A stretch of 33,880 bases of DNA from Pseudomonas floridensis (GTDB taxonomy: Bacteria; Pseudomonadota; Gammaproteobacteria; Pseudomonadales; Pseudomonadaceae). The DNA lies in contig NZ_MUIO01000069.1 in NCBI RefSeq assembly GCF_002087235.1, forward strand, positions 1 through 33,880, in the 5' to 3' direction. Both the position numbers and the translations under genes were made by a program. The notes under the pieces were generated by a model. It was not told the origin of the DNA. It did no database searches and worked only from the letters and a program-made list of their open reading frames with translations. Of the stretch, positions 15,055-23,704 are shown piece by piece (within the stretch, counting starts at the first letter, position 1; each line of letters starts with the position of its first letter).

Positions 15055-15519
15055 TCAGGTATTTTTTTGCGGGAAGCGGTCTTTTGCCCGTGCTTCGATC
15101 TGCTCGTGCGTCAGATCCTCCTGGTGTGTGGCGATGAGCCAGACATGCCCACCGGGATCCTTAAGCGTCCCCATGCGATCGCCATAGAACTGATCGCTGA
15201 CCTCACTCACTTGGGTCGCGCCCGCCTCGATGGCGCGTTTGAAGACCGCGTCGACGTCCTCCACATACAGATGCAGGCCTACTGAAGGTGTTTCCCCAGG
15301 GCTGGTCAATGGTCCCTGATCGCAACCGTCGGTGACCATCAATCTGGAATCGCCGATACGCAACTCCGCGTGGCCGATGCGGCCGTCAGGGCCGTTGAGA
15401 CGAAAAACCTCGCTGGCGCCGAATGCCTGCTTATAGAACTCGATGGCATCGGCCGCGCCTTGAACACTCAAATACGCAGTCAGGCTGTGATAGCCCTCAG
15501 GAATGGCTTTGGCAGTCAT
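15055..15519 (-). CDS. VOC superfamily (PhnB-like glyoxalase fold) protein
   Basis: The 154-residue protein has a paired beta-alpha-beta-beta-beta VOC fold: YLSVQGAADAIEFYKQAFGA at the start, HAELRIGDSRLMVTD in the middle, LHLYVEDVDAVFKRAIEAGA, and DRMGTLKDPGGHVWLIATHQ near the end. The PhnB-like branch includes proteins of unknown chemistry and resistance-type enzymes; metal ligands and substrate cannot be assigned by eye. GAGGAGG precedes the ATG at good spacing. It is the last gene of the leftward cluster behind the ECF42 sigma factor, 33 bases after the NTF2-like gene, so it is probably part of the same regulon. Confidence 0.85.
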   Translation of the reverse strand: MTAKAIPEGYHSLTAYLSVQGAADAIEFYKQAFGASEVFRLNGPDGRIGHAELRIGDSRLMVTDGCDQGPLTSPGETPSVGLHLYVEDVDAVFKRAIEAGATQVSEVSDQFYGDRMGTLKDPGGHVWLIATHQEDLTHEQIEARAKDRFPQKNT

Positions 15520-15552
15520 TGCGTGTTCCTCCTCATGGATGCGCGAACGGGT

Positions 15553-15990
15553 TCAAGGCTGAAGGTCAAACCGTGCCTTGCCGCTGTCCATGTCGAACGG
15601 TGCCGAGAAATGCTCGTGAACAGCTTTCCAGCCCTGCTCTGTCAGTCGATAGCCGGCACTGGCGCGCATCCACGAACCCTCGCATTGCCCGTCGCCGCAT
15701 TTGTTCAGCCAATGGGCGAAGGCGACCTTACCATCAACCTGCACGACCAGATCGCTCTGCTCGAATAGCATGGCTCCGGCGCACTGCTCCAGACAAAACG
15801 TCCAGTGCTTGCGATACGCGTCGATGCCTTTGAATTGCAGGTCACCAATGGCATCGTAGGCCACGATGTCTGGATCGTAATAGGCCACGATGGCATTGAG
15901 GTTCTTGGACCGTACCGCCTCTGCCCACGTCTTGATGTTCTTTTCTATGCGAGCTCGCGCTTCGTTGTTGCTCAGATCGGTTTCGCTCAT
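15553..15990 (-). CDS. NTF2-like/SnoaL-fold protein
   Basis: The 145-residue protein has the NTF2-like cone fold pattern: helix ARIEKNIKTWAEAVRSKNLN, then IVAYYDPDIVAYDAIGDLQF, FKGIDAYRKHW and a strand-rich end with GKVAFAHWLNKCG and GWKAVHEHFSAPF. Such proteins bind or convert small hydrophobic molecules, often as polyketide cyclases or isomerases, or are of unknown role (DUF4440/YybH group). The ATG at 15990 has AGGAGA upstream; an in-frame start at 16008 is less likely. It lies between the DGPF and VOC genes with 30-33-base gaps, so the three form a tight operon. Confidence 0.82.
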   Translation of the reverse strand: MSETDLSNNEARARIEKNIKTWAEAVRSKNLNAIVAYYDPDIVAYDAIGDLQFKGIDAYRKHWTFCLEQCAGAMLFEQSDLVVQVDGKVAFAHWLNKCGDGQCEGSWMRASAGYRLTEQGWKAVHEHFSAPFDMDSGKARFDLQP

Positions 15991-16020
15991 GTGTGCTCTC
16001 CTGACCACTGTCGACCGGGC

Positions 16021-16392
16021 TCACTGCCCTGCCGCCCGGGCAGACTGTTTCAAATTCAGAGACCTGACCGGACGCACTTCAACCGAGCCGACACGAGCTG
16101 CGGGAATATGCGCCGCCACTTGCAGGGCGTCGTTCAGGTCTCTGGCCTCGATCAGGTAGAAACCGGCCAATTGCTCCTTGGTTTCGGCAAACGGTCCGTC
16201 GGTGATCATGACCTTGCCATTGCGCATGCGTACCGTCGTCGCGGTATCCACCGACTCCAGGGGTTCTGCAGCCAACATCCGCCCGCTGCGTTCGATGGAC
16301 TCGGCGTAAGCCTGACATTCATCGTCTTCCGGGCTGTCGGCGTGCAAGTGCAGGCTCTGTTCGTTGCTGTAGATCAGGCACAGGTATTTCAT
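16021..16392 (-). CDS. YCII/DGPF-domain protein
   Basis: The 123-residue protein carries the DGPF signature (ITDGPFAE, DGPF at 65-68) that names this YCII-related group, and begins MKYLCLIYSNEQ. DGPF proteins are the standard genomic partners of ECF42 sigma factors, often in several copies; their biochemical role is not established. GAGGGA precedes the ATG. A candidate ECF42 promoter lies about 40 bases upstream, so the gene probably leads a DGPF-NTF2-VOC transcript driven by the sigma factor encoded just upstream. Confidence 0.9.
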   Translation of the reverse strand: MKYLCLIYSNEQSLHLHADSPEDDECQAYAESIERSGRMLAAEPLESVDTATTVRMRNGKVMITDGPFAETKEQLAGFYLIEARDLNDALQVAAHIPAARVGSVEVRPVRSLNLKQSARAAGQ

Positions 16393-16430
16393 GATCGTCC
16401 CTCAAGGTTTCCAACCCTCTCGGAAGAACA

Positions 16431-16457
16431 GTCGTTTGGCGGGATGAAAAATCGACA
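16431..16457 (-). promoter_or_regulatory. Candidate ECF42 sigma factor promoter
   Basis: On the minus strand TGTCGA (16457-16452) is followed after 17 bases by CGAC (16434-16431), with the DGPF gene starting about 40 bases further on. As I recall, ECF42 promoters have a TGTCGA -35 and a CGA/CGTC-type -10. The match and the placement between sigma gene and DGPF gene support it; I found no such match upstream of the sigma gene. Confidence 0.55.
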
Positions 16458-16493
16458 GCTCAGGGCGTCAGTACGGCCAATGCCGATCAACGG

Positions 16494-17771
16494 TCAGCAA
16501 CTCGCATCCAGTTCGTCGAGCCTGCGTTGCAGAAAACGCCGCTCGACGGCCTGTCGGGTGTGCTCGATCGCCCGTGCGTAAGCTGCACGCGCCTCATCGA
16601 GGCGACCGGCCTTGCTGCACAAATCGGCCTTGGCAAGCCATGCCAGGTGATAGTCCTGCAGCGCCTCGCTTTGCAACAGAGGGTCGATCAGGCGCAGTCC
16701 GGCTTCGGGCCCGTCGAGCATGCCGACTGCGACGGCACGATTGAGCCTGATCACTGCCGACGCCTCGAGGCGCAGCAGAACGTCATACAAACCCACGATC
16801 TGCGCCCAGTCGGTATCGGCGGCGTGAGTCGCTTCGGCATGCACCGCAGCGATTGCGGCCTGCACGCTATAGACACCGAAACGTCCCGAGCGCAACGCCT
16901 GTTCCACCAGGTCCAGACCCTCGCAGATCAGGTCTTGCCGCCACAGGCTTCGATCCTGATCCGCGAGCATCACCGGTTCGCCAGATGCTGAAAGCCGCGC
17001 CGGGTGTCTGGCTTCGGTCAGCAGCATCAGCGCCAGCAGACCGATGACTTCGGGCTCGGGCAACAGCTCCTTGAGCAGGCGCCCCAGACGGATCGCTTCG
17101 CCAGACACTTCATGACGGGTCAGACGTTCTCCCGCCGATGCGAAGTAACCTTCGTTGAAGACCAGATACACCACCCGCAATACCGCCTCCAGACGCTCGG
17201 ACAGTTGCGCGTGGGACGGCACTTCATAGGGAATGCCTGCGGCGCGAATCTTGGCCTTGGCGCGCACGATGCGCTGCGCGACGGTCGAGGGCGTGATCAG
17301 AAAGGCCTGTGCAATTTCTTCGGTGGTCAGGTCACAGACCTCGCGCAGCGTCAGGGCAATCCGCGCATCCGCCGTCAGTGCCGGGTGGCAGCAGGTGAAA
17401 ATCAGCCGCAGCCGGTCATCTTCAAGGTCGTCCGGATCGGGATGGCCAGCCTGCAACTGGTCCTCCAGAAACAGCGCCAGTTGGGCCAGAGAACCATCGA
17501 AGCGAGAGCGGCGGCGCAGGCTGTCGATGGCTTTGAAGCGTCCGGTCGAAATCAGCCAGGCACGGGGGTTGTGCGGCAGGCCTGCGTGTGGCCATTGTTC
17601 GACGGCAGAGGTGAACGCCTCCTGCAACGCTTCTTCGGCCAGCTCGAAACTGCCCAGCAAACGGATCAGCGTCGCCAGCACCCGGCGCGAGTGCTGACGG
17701 TAGAGCGTTTCGATGTCCGCGCCGAGGTTCCACGCGCCCTGAATACCAGGGTTTTGCGGCTTGCTGTTCAT
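16494..17771 (-). CDS. ECF42-type RNA polymerase sigma factor with C-terminal extension
   Basis: The 425-residue protein has sigma region 2 at about 20-90 (YRQHSRRVLATLIRLLGSFE; WLISTGRFKAIDSLRRR), sigma region 4 at about 125-180 (ADARIALTLREVCDLTTEEI; ITPSTVAQRIVRAKAKIR), and a long C-terminal part. The extension includes VYLVFNEGYFASAGERLTRH and a TPR-like tail (LAWLAKADLCSKAGRLDEAR). This is the layout of ECF42 (DUF6596) sigma factors, which are twice normal ECF size, lack an anti-sigma gene and use the extension for control. The neighbouring DGPF gene confirms the group. It should drive the adjacent cluster. The start at 17771 has a mediocre ribosome site. Confidence 0.9.
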   Translation of the reverse strand: MNSKPQNPGIQGAWNLGADIETLYRQHSRRVLATLIRLLGSFELAEEALQEAFTSAVEQWPHAGLPHNPRAWLISTGRFKAIDSLRRRSRFDGSLAQLALFLEDQLQAGHPDPDDLEDDRLRLIFTCCHPALTADARIALTLREVCDLTTEEIAQAFLITPSTVAQRIVRAKAKIRAAGIPYEVPSHAQLSERLEAVLRVVYLVFNEGYFASAGERLTRHEVSGEAIRLGRLLKELLPEPEVIGLLALMLLTEARHPARLSASGEPVMLADQDRSLWRQDLICEGLDLVEQALRSGRFGVYSVQAAIAAVHAEATHAADTDWAQIVGLYDVLLRLEASAVIRLNRAVAVGMLDGPEAGLRLIDPLLQSEALQDYHLAWLAKADLCSKAGRLDEARAAYARAIEHTRQAVERRFLQRRLDELDASC

Positions 17772-17835
17772 GCCCAGGTCTCGTCATGCAGACAAGCAAG
17801 CTTAGCCCCTGAACCGCGCTTCGGCTGTCATACCG

Positions 17836-19152
17836 CTAGCTGGCGCGTCCCAACACCGGGTCGTCGACCACCACGCCTCTGCGCACGCCAAACACGACAG
17901 CGGTCAGCAGACCGGTCGCGCCCATGACAAGGCTGTACAGCACGCAGACCCAGACATTCCAGGGCATCAGCGCGATCAGCAACAGCGGCGTGGTACTGGC
18001 CCAGAAAGCATAGGCAATGTTGTAGGTGAAGGAGATCCCCGACACCCGGATGCTGGCCGGGAAGAGCCCGACCATCACTGACGGCACCACGCCCACGATT
18101 CCGCACGCCAGGCCCGCGATGGCATAGGCCACGCCCAGTGGCAGCCAGTGTTCGATCAGGCTGGCATACAGCACGCCGATCCCGAGCGGCAACAGCAGGC
18201 TGTACAGCATGACACCACGCCAAGCCCCGATCCGGTCGACCAGCCTGCCGGCCAGCACGCAGCCCAGGTTGAGGAACACGATACCCGCCGCGCTCAGGGC
18301 AAAGGTGTCACTGGCATGGATGCCGAAGCGCTGCTGCATGACCGTCGGCGTGATGACCACCAGCACCACCACTGCCGACGTCAGTACGAACGTCAGCAAG
18401 GCGGCGGGCAACAGTGACGCGCGATGGTCGCGCAGTACCTGCTTCAAAGGCAGACCTTGCAACCCTTCGCGTTGAGCGTGCAAGGCCATGAACACCGGGG
18501 TTTCGCTCAGCCAGCGGCGTAACCAGACGCCCACGACGCCGAACACCCCGCCCAGCAGGAACGGGATGCGCCATGCCCAGTCGAGAATTTCTGCCGGACT
18601 GAAGGCCCGAGCCAGCCAGGTCGCGGTCAGCGCGCCCAGCAGGTAGCCGAATGTCAGTCCGGCCTGCAACACGCCTAGCGCATAACCGCGATGGCCGGTC
18701 GGCGCATGCTCGGCCACGAACACCCAGGCGCTCGGCACCTCACCGCCCACCGCCGCGCCCTGCAGAATGCGCAGCGCCAGCAGCACCAGCGGCGCCCAAT
18801 AGCCGATCTGCGCGTAGGTGGGCATGATGCCAATCAGCAGACACGGCAAGGCCATCATCAGGATGCTGAGGCTGAACACTCGCTTGCGGCCAAGACGATC
18901 GGCGAAATGGGCCATCAGAATGCCGCCCAGCGGACGCGCCAGATAGCCGGTCACGAAGATGCCGAAGCTCTGCAGCAAGCGCAGCCACTCTGGCATTTCA
19001 GGCGGAAAGAACAGTTGGCTGAGGGTCAGCGCGAAGAACACAAAGATGATGAAATCGTAGATTTCCAGCGCCCCGCCCAACGCTGCAAGGCTCAGGGTCT
19101 TGTAGTCGCCGCGGCTGAAAGGCTGTTGAGGTGGTCGAACGATGGCCGTCAT
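17836..19152 (-). CDS. MFS transporter, metabolite:H+ symporter (MHS)-like
   Basis: The 438-residue protein has twelve predicted helices and the MHS markers: ALGGALEIYDFIIFVFFALT at helix 1, ARPLGGILMAHFADRLGRKR between helices 2 and 3, and RILQGAAVGGEVPSAWVFVA near helix 4. Relatives include ProP, citrate and alpha-ketoglutarate symporters, so uptake of an organic acid or osmolyte is likely; the substrate is unknown. GGGGG precedes the ATG. It is on the same strand as the TonB-dependent receptor 166 bases upstream, but an 11-bp-stem hairpin lies between them, so shared transcription is doubtful. A joint uptake role is possible. Confidence 0.85.
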   Translation of the reverse strand: MTAIVRPPQQPFSRGDYKTLSLAALGGALEIYDFIIFVFFALTLSQLFFPPEMPEWLRLLQSFGIFVTGYLARPLGGILMAHFADRLGRKRVFSLSILMMALPCLLIGIMPTYAQIGYWAPLVLLALRILQGAAVGGEVPSAWVFVAEHAPTGHRGYALGVLQAGLTFGYLLGALTATWLARAFSPAEILDWAWRIPFLLGGVFGVVGVWLRRWLSETPVFMALHAQREGLQGLPLKQVLRDHRASLLPAALLTFVLTSAVVVLVVITPTVMQQRFGIHASDTFALSAAGIVFLNLGCVLAGRLVDRIGAWRGVMLYSLLLPLGIGVLYASLIEHWLPLGVAYAIAGLACGIVGVVPSVMVGLFPASIRVSGISFTYNIAYAFWASTTPLLLIALMPWNVWVCVLYSLVMGATGLLTAVVFGVRRGVVVDDPVLGRAS

Positions 19153-19278
19153 GAAGCCCCCGATACATGGCTGAAAAGCGCATCCCGCGCTCGCTGGGCG
19201 CGAAGAATAGCAAAGCTTGCTCGGGCCGGGTGTTCAGGATGGCATTCGGCAGCCAATCATCACTGCCGTGAAGATGCC

Positions 19279-19309
19279 GCGACAGACGCTCTGCGTCCGC
19301 GTCTGTCGC
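19279..19309 (-). terminator. Strong hairpin after the receptor gene
   Basis: GCGACAGACGC and GCGTCTGTCGC form a perfect 11-bp stem with a 9-base loop just past the receptor stop on its strand. No T-run follows. The loop side contains GACGCTCTGCGTC, also seen in the paired-hairpin element at 6778-6822, so it may be a repeat-derived terminator. Confidence 0.6.
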
Positions 19310-19318
19310 AGTGCTGGC

Positions 19319-21490
19319 TCAGAAGTTGATCGAGGCCGACAATCGGGCGGTTCTGGGCGCGCCCATGAACAGGTAGTCATCGCCCAGGTACTCACCGGCG
19401 TCGCGCCAGTAACGTTTGTCGAACAGGTTGTCGACGGTCAGCCGCAGCACGGTGTCGTAGCCGCCAAGCCTGGTGCTGTAGCGGCTGCCAACATTGAACA
19501 GCGCGTAATCGTTGACCTGCACGGTGCCTGAACGGTCTGCCATCTTGCTGGCGCTGTACTGCACGCCACCGAGCAGCGCCAGGCCACGTATCGGCAGGCT
19601 GTAGTCGGCTTGCAGGCTGCCACGGTATTTAGGCACGTTGAGCGCCTGATGACCTTCATAGGCCTCGGTGCCGCTGCCTTCTACCCGCGCCCGGATCGCT
19701 GCGGCACTGGCAGAAATCTGCAGGCGGTCAGTCACCCAGCCACTGGCCCCCAGTTCCAGACCGGTGTTTTTCTGCTCGCCCTGCTGCACGTAGGTAAAGG
19801 TGCCGTCCTCGTTGGGTCTGGAATACTGATACGCCTGACGCGCCTGGAACACGGCTGCGGTGAAGCTCATGCGCTGCCAGTCGTACTTGACCCCGGCCTC
19901 CAGTTGACGCGACACCGTCGGGGCAAGAATCTCGCTGGCGTTGCTGGTGAACCACGCCGCCGTCCCGCCCAGCGACAGACCTTTGCTGTAGCGGGTGTAG
20001 AGCGACACATTGTCCAGCGGTTTGTAGATCAGTGCCGCCTGCGGCAGGAACACCCAGCGCTCGGTATGGCGCGCATCGCTGCCGTCTTCGGCGTAGGCCT
20101 GCTCGTCGAGACGCACCTGACGACCGCCCAGAACGGTCTGCCATTGTTCGTTGAAACTGATCCGGTCAGTGAGAAAAAGCCCGTACTGACGACTGTCCAG
20201 ACGGCGCTCGGTGTGCGGCAACGGCAGGTCCGACGGTGCGACCGATTCAGGCGTTTCGTTGATGTTGCCGGAGCCGACGAACTCATTGAAGGTACTCCGC
20301 GTATCGACCGTACGGCGATAGGCGCTGGTGCCAACCGTCAACTCATGCCCGAGCGAGCCGGTGTTGAAGGTGCCGGACAGCGCGGCCTCGACTTCATCGT
20401 TGCGCCGGGTGTCGTCCGGGCTGCGGAAGTCATAGATGTCGTAGCCGCCCTCGGCGCTGAAATGATTTGGCACGGCCTCGGCGGCGCAACTGGCCGACCC
20501 GTAGCAACCCCAGGCGAAGGCGCTGTAGTCGTCGATGACCACACGGCTGCGCGACGCACTGACGCTGCCCTTCCAACTGTCGTTGAACCGGTACTCGAAA
20601 CGGCCGTTCATGTTCAGGGAATCGATCCCGACAGGATTGGACCGGCGCTGATAGCCCAGCAGTTTGCGCGGCGAGGCATCGTGAGGCAGGTTCGTGCCGC
20701 CGAGCAACTGATAACCGGGCACCGAACGCTGCTCCTTGCTCTGGTACTCGACGTCCAGTTGCAACAGGGCGCGCTCGCTGATGGCCCAGTCGAACGCCAG
20801 CGACGCGAAGTCACGCTGACCATCGGCGTGCTCGACGTACGAGCGGATGTCTTCGTGGGCCAGGTTGGCACGCAGACCGAACTGTCGCTCGCTGCCGAAC
20901 CAGCCGCCCACGTCAGTGGCGAGGTAACGCTCGCCATGCTCGTTAGTGGACAGCGTGACCGAGCGCACGTCCTGCGGGCGCTTGGTCTGGTAATTGATGA
21001 TGCCACCGGGCTGCGACACGCCGCTTTGCAGGCCCGACAGACCCTTGAGCAGTTCGACCTGCTGTTTGTTTTCCAGCGCCACGTTCTGCTCGCCGGTGAT
21101 GCTGCGACCGTTGATGCGATAGCTGTTGGCGGCGTCGAGCGAGAAACCGCGCACCACGAAATTTTCGTAATAACCGACCGGGGCGTAGCTCTCGCCCACC
21201 GATGCGTCGTTGCGCAGCACTTCGCTGAGCAGTCTGGCCTGGCGGTCCTTGATCAACGCTTCGCTGAACACCGACACCGACGCAGGCGTGTCGAGCAACG
21301 CGGCCTGATCGTAACCGGCAATCGAGGCCCGGCCGGCCTGATAATCACCGGCGTTTTCGTCACGCACACCCGAGACGTTCACCGCCTCCAGACTGACCGG
21401 TTCGACGGCCAGTACCGGACAGGTAACGGCCATGCCCAACGGCAGCAAGCGCGATGCAAAACGCACGGCAGGTCGGTGTGACGTACTCAT
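19319..21490 (-). CDS. TonB-dependent siderophore receptor
   Basis: The 723-residue outer-membrane protein starts with a signal peptide (LLPLGMAVTCPVLAVEP), followed by a plug domain (TPASVSVFSEALIKDRQARL, VVRGFSLDAANSYRINGRSI, LLKGLSGLQSGVSQPGGIIN) and a 22-strand barrel ending with YLFMGAPRTARLSASINF and a terminal Phe, the usual outer-membrane insertion signal. The plug pattern is that of ferric-siderophore receptors. There is no N-terminal signalling extension, so it is not a surface-signalling receptor. The ATG at 21490 has GGAG upstream; an open extension to 21655 is not protein-like. No clear Fur box was found between 21491 and 21770. The ligand is unknown. Confidence 0.9.
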   Translation of the reverse strand: MSTSHRPAVRFASRLLPLGMAVTCPVLAVEPVSLEAVNVSGVRDENAGDYQAGRASIAGYDQAALLDTPASVSVFSEALIKDRQARLLSEVLRNDASVGESYAPVGYYENFVVRGFSLDAANSYRINGRSITGEQNVALENKQQVELLKGLSGLQSGVSQPGGIINYQTKRPQDVRSVTLSTNEHGERYLATDVGGWFGSERQFGLRANLAHEDIRSYVEHADGQRDFASLAFDWAISERALLQLDVEYQSKEQRSVPGYQLLGGTNLPHDASPRKLLGYQRRSNPVGIDSLNMNGRFEYRFNDSWKGSVSASRSRVVIDDYSAFAWGCYGSASCAAEAVPNHFSAEGGYDIYDFRSPDDTRRNDEVEAALSGTFNTGSLGHELTVGTSAYRRTVDTRSTFNEFVGSGNINETPESVAPSDLPLPHTERRLDSRQYGLFLTDRISFNEQWQTVLGGRQVRLDEQAYAEDGSDARHTERWVFLPQAALIYKPLDNVSLYTRYSKGLSLGGTAAWFTSNASEILAPTVSRQLEAGVKYDWQRMSFTAAVFQARQAYQYSRPNEDGTFTYVQQGEQKNTGLELGASGWVTDRLQISASAAAIRARVEGSGTEAYEGHQALNVPKYRGSLQADYSLPIRGLALLGGVQYSASKMADRSGTVQVNDYALFNVGSRYSTRLGGYDTVLRLTVDNLFDKRYWRDAGEYLGDDYLFMGAPRTARLSASINF

Positions 21491-21770
21491 TGAACGACTC
21501 CAGAAGACAGGCGCCCGGACAGACGCGAAGCACCTTCCGGCAGGGGGCAACCTTTTACGTTCACCGCCGTTTTTTTTCAACCATTGCGTGCACATCGTTA
21601 CGCGCAGAGGTGGACGGGAAAATGCACTGCCAGTGCCTACGCAACAAAACGACATGATCGATCATTAAGCGTGAGTTAAGTCAGCATGGATAATCTGAAT
21701 TCAACAACGCCGCTGAACGAATCAGCGAGCCGATAATCCATTAGAACAGATCAATCAGAAGGAACATCCT

Positions 21771-22079
21771 ATGAAACTTATGTCTGCCCTCTTCGCCGCT
21801 GCTGCCCTGACTGCCGTTGCCGGCGCTGCCCAAGCCGATATCGGTCCTGACGAAGTTGTCCGTCTGCAAAAAGCTGGCACGGTCGGTGACTTCGAGCAGT
21901 TCAACAAGCAGGCACTGGCCAAGCATTCCGGCTTCCAGATCCACGACACCGAACTTGAGAAAGACGCTGGCGGCAATTACATCTACCAGATCGAACTCAA
22001 GGACGCCAAAGGCGTGGAATGGAACTACGACGTCAACGCCAAGACTGGCGCAGTCGTTCGTGACGAACAAGACCGTTAA
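21771..22079 (+). CDS. Secreted PepSY-domain protein
   Basis: The 102-residue protein has a signal peptide (MKLMSALFAAAALTAVAGAA, cleavage after AQA) and one PepSY domain (FEQFNKQALAKHSGFQIHDT; YIYQIELKDAKGVEWNYDV; KTGAVVRDEQD). PepSY domains occur in protease propeptides and small periplasmic proteins and are thought to bind or inhibit peptidases; the stand-alone periplasmic form has no proven role. AAGGA lies 7 bases before the ATG, and a strong terminator follows at 22109. It is transcribed away from the TonB receptor gene, with about 280 bases between the starts. Confidence 0.88.
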   Translation: MKLMSALFAAAALTAVAGAAQADIGPDEVVRLQKAGTVGDFEQFNKQALAKHSGFQIHDTELEKDAGGNYIYQIELKDAKGVEWNYDVNAKTGAVVRDEQDR

Positions 22080-22108
22080 TGCACTGAAAAGCGCGTTAAC
22101 TATGTAGG

Positions 22109-22139
22109 AAAAATTCCCATTTAAAGTGGGAATTTTTTT
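22109..22139. terminator. Rho-independent terminator
   Basis: AAAAATTCCCA and TGGGAATTTTT form a long stem around a 7-base loop, with a run of seven T residues on the plus strand and A residues on the other side. It lies 30 bases after the PepSY stop and 19 before the convergent dehydrogenase stop, so it probably serves both genes. Confidence 0.92.
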
Positions 22140-22157
22140 GAACCTTGCAAAACGTAC

Positions 22158-23321
22158 TTACTGTTTAAGCTCAACTTTCAGCAGTTGACCTTTGCTGTCG
22201 TCGGTCAGCAGATACAGATAACCGTCGGGTCCCTGACGGACGTCGCGGATACGCTGCTTCATGTCTTTGAGCAGGCGTTCTTCGTGAACAATCCTGTCGC
22301 CTTCGAACTGCAAACGAATCAGCTCCTCAGTGGCCAGCGCGCCAATGAACAGGTTGTGGTCCCACTTCTCGAAACGGCCATCGCTGTAGAACGCCATGCC
22401 GCTGATGCCCGGTGACTGCTCCCAGACCTGAAACGGTACTTTCGTGCCTTCGACGAACTTGCCCTTGGCTTCCGGGATCGGCTGCCCCGAATAGTCGATG
22501 CCATGGGTTGCCAGCGGCCAGCCGTAATTCTGACCACGCTCGATGATGTTCACCTCGTCGCCACCCTTGGGACCGTGCTCATTGGTCCACAACGTGCCGG
22601 ACCATGGATTCAGCGCCGCTCCCTGCTGGTTGCGATGACCGTAGGACCAGATCTCGGGGCGCACATTTTTCTGGCCAACGAACGGGTTGTCCTTGGGCAC
22701 GTTACCGTCCGGGAAGATGCGCACGATCTTGCCTTGCAGTTTGTCCAGGTCCTGTGCGGTCGGACGGTTGTTATTCTCGCCCAGGGCGATGAACAGATAG
22801 CCGTCACGGTCGAACACCATGCGCGAGCCAAAGTGGTTACCGACGGACAGTTTAGGCTCCTGACGGAAAATCACTTCGAAATCCTCCAGCCGGGTCATGT
22901 CCGCCGACAACCGACCGCGCCCGGCGGCCGTTCCCGCGGTATCGCCTTCGGCGGCGGTCTTGCCGCTGCCTTCGGAATAGGTCAGGTAGACCATGCGATC
23001 CTTGGCAAAATCGGGGGACAACACCACGTCCAGCAGACCGCCCTGTTTTCTGGCCCAGACCTGCGGCACACCCGAGATCGGCGCGGACAGCTTGCCGTCC
23101 GCCGACACCACGCGCAGATTGCCCGAGCGCTCGGTGACCAGAATGCCCTTCGCGTCCGGCAAAAACGCCAGTGCCCACGGGTAGTTCAAGCCTTCAGCCA
23201 CCGTACTGACGCTCACTGTGCCAAGCTCGGTTTTGTATTCATTCGTTGCCGCGCTGGCAGACAGGGGCAGGCTGAGAAAGGCAGCGGTACACAGTGTCGC
23301 AATCAGGGTTTTTCTGAACAT
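22158..23321 (-). CDS. PQQ-dependent aldose sugar dehydrogenase, YliI-type
   Basis: The 387-residue protein has a signal peptide (MFRKTLIATLCTAAFLSLPL, cleavage after ASA) and the six-bladed propeller of soluble PQQ glucose/sorbosone dehydrogenases: LNYPWALAFLPDAKGILVTE, GGLLDVVLSPDFAKDRMVYL, HFGSRMVFDRDGYLFIALGE, YGHRNQQGAALNPWSGTLW, NEHGPKGGDEVNI and GISGMAFYSDGRF. It should oxidise aldoses in the periplasm with PQQ and calcium. The ATG at 23321 has AAGGA upstream and gives the best signal peptide; longer starts at 23339 and 23360 exist. The small secreted protein gene ends 62 bases upstream on the same strand and may be co-transcribed. Confidence 0.9.
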   Translation of the reverse strand: MFRKTLIATLCTAAFLSLPLSASAATNEYKTELGTVSVSTVAEGLNYPWALAFLPDAKGILVTERSGNLRVVSADGKLSAPISGVPQVWARKQGGLLDVVLSPDFAKDRMVYLTYSEGSGKTAAEGDTAGTAAGRGRLSADMTRLEDFEVIFRQEPKLSVGNHFGSRMVFDRDGYLFIALGENNNRPTAQDLDKLQGKIVRIFPDGNVPKDNPFVGQKNVRPEIWSYGHRNQQGAALNPWSGTLWTNEHGPKGGDEVNIIERGQNYGWPLATHGIDYSGQPIPEAKGKFVEGTKVPFQVWEQSPGISGMAFYSDGRFEKWDHNLFIGALATEELIRLQFEGDRIVHEERLLKDMKQRIRDVRQGPDGYLYLLTDDSKGQLLKVELKQ

Positions 23322-23383
23322 GGGCGATTCCTTATGCATTGATTGGAAGTCCCGCCGCAAGGCAGGGACGAAGCGTCAGTGGA

Positions 23384-23704
23384 TCACTTGGAACGTTGCG
23401 GATCAGGGGTCTGCGTGGACGGGCGCGATGGAGCCTGACGGTTCGGCTGACCATTGCCGATGCCGCCGTTTTCCAACGTTGGCTGGCGCACCGGCGGCGC
23501 AATATTCGGTGCACGCGAGGGCGGAGTGCTGGGCACGGTGCCTTGGCGGCTGTTGGGGTTGGCGCGGTGGATGGGGCTGTTGTAGGGGTTGCTGCTGGCA
23601 CCATTGCCCTGCGTGCTGTTGGGCAGGTTCTGCGCGTGGGCCACACTTGCGATCGATAACACGCACAGCGCGCCCCACACCAGTTTGCGCACAAAACTGT
23701 TCAT
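23384..23704 (-). CDS. Small secreted Asn/Pro/Ser-rich protein
   Basis: The 106-residue protein has a signal peptide (LVWGALCVLSIASVAHAQ) and a mature part made almost wholly of Asn, Pro, Ser, Gln, Arg and Gly (for example NPYNSPIHRANPNSRQGTVP), so it is probably disordered in the periplasm. No domain was recognised. AGAGGT lies just before the ATG at 23704; a GTG one codon earlier is possible. It precedes the PQQ dehydrogenase gene by 62 bases on the same strand, which is the only hint of function. The GC-rich, low-complexity sequence keeps opposing frames open, but the signal peptide makes this strand the convincing one. Confidence 0.72.
   Translation of the reverse strand: MNSFVRKLVWGALCVLSIASVAHAQNLPNSTQGNGASSNPYNSPIHRANPNSRQGTVPSTPPSRAPNIAPPVRQPTLENGGIGNGQPNRQAPSRPSTQTPDPQRSK

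Noticed and set aside
19610..21481. A 623-codon open frame antisense to the TonB receptor
   Set aside because: It mirrors the receptor gene exactly in extent, has no domain or ribosome site, and is explained by GC-rich codon bias.
21491..21770. Fur box upstream of the TonB receptor
   Set aside because: Only isolated GATAAT pieces occur; no 19-base dyad close to the Fur consensus was found.
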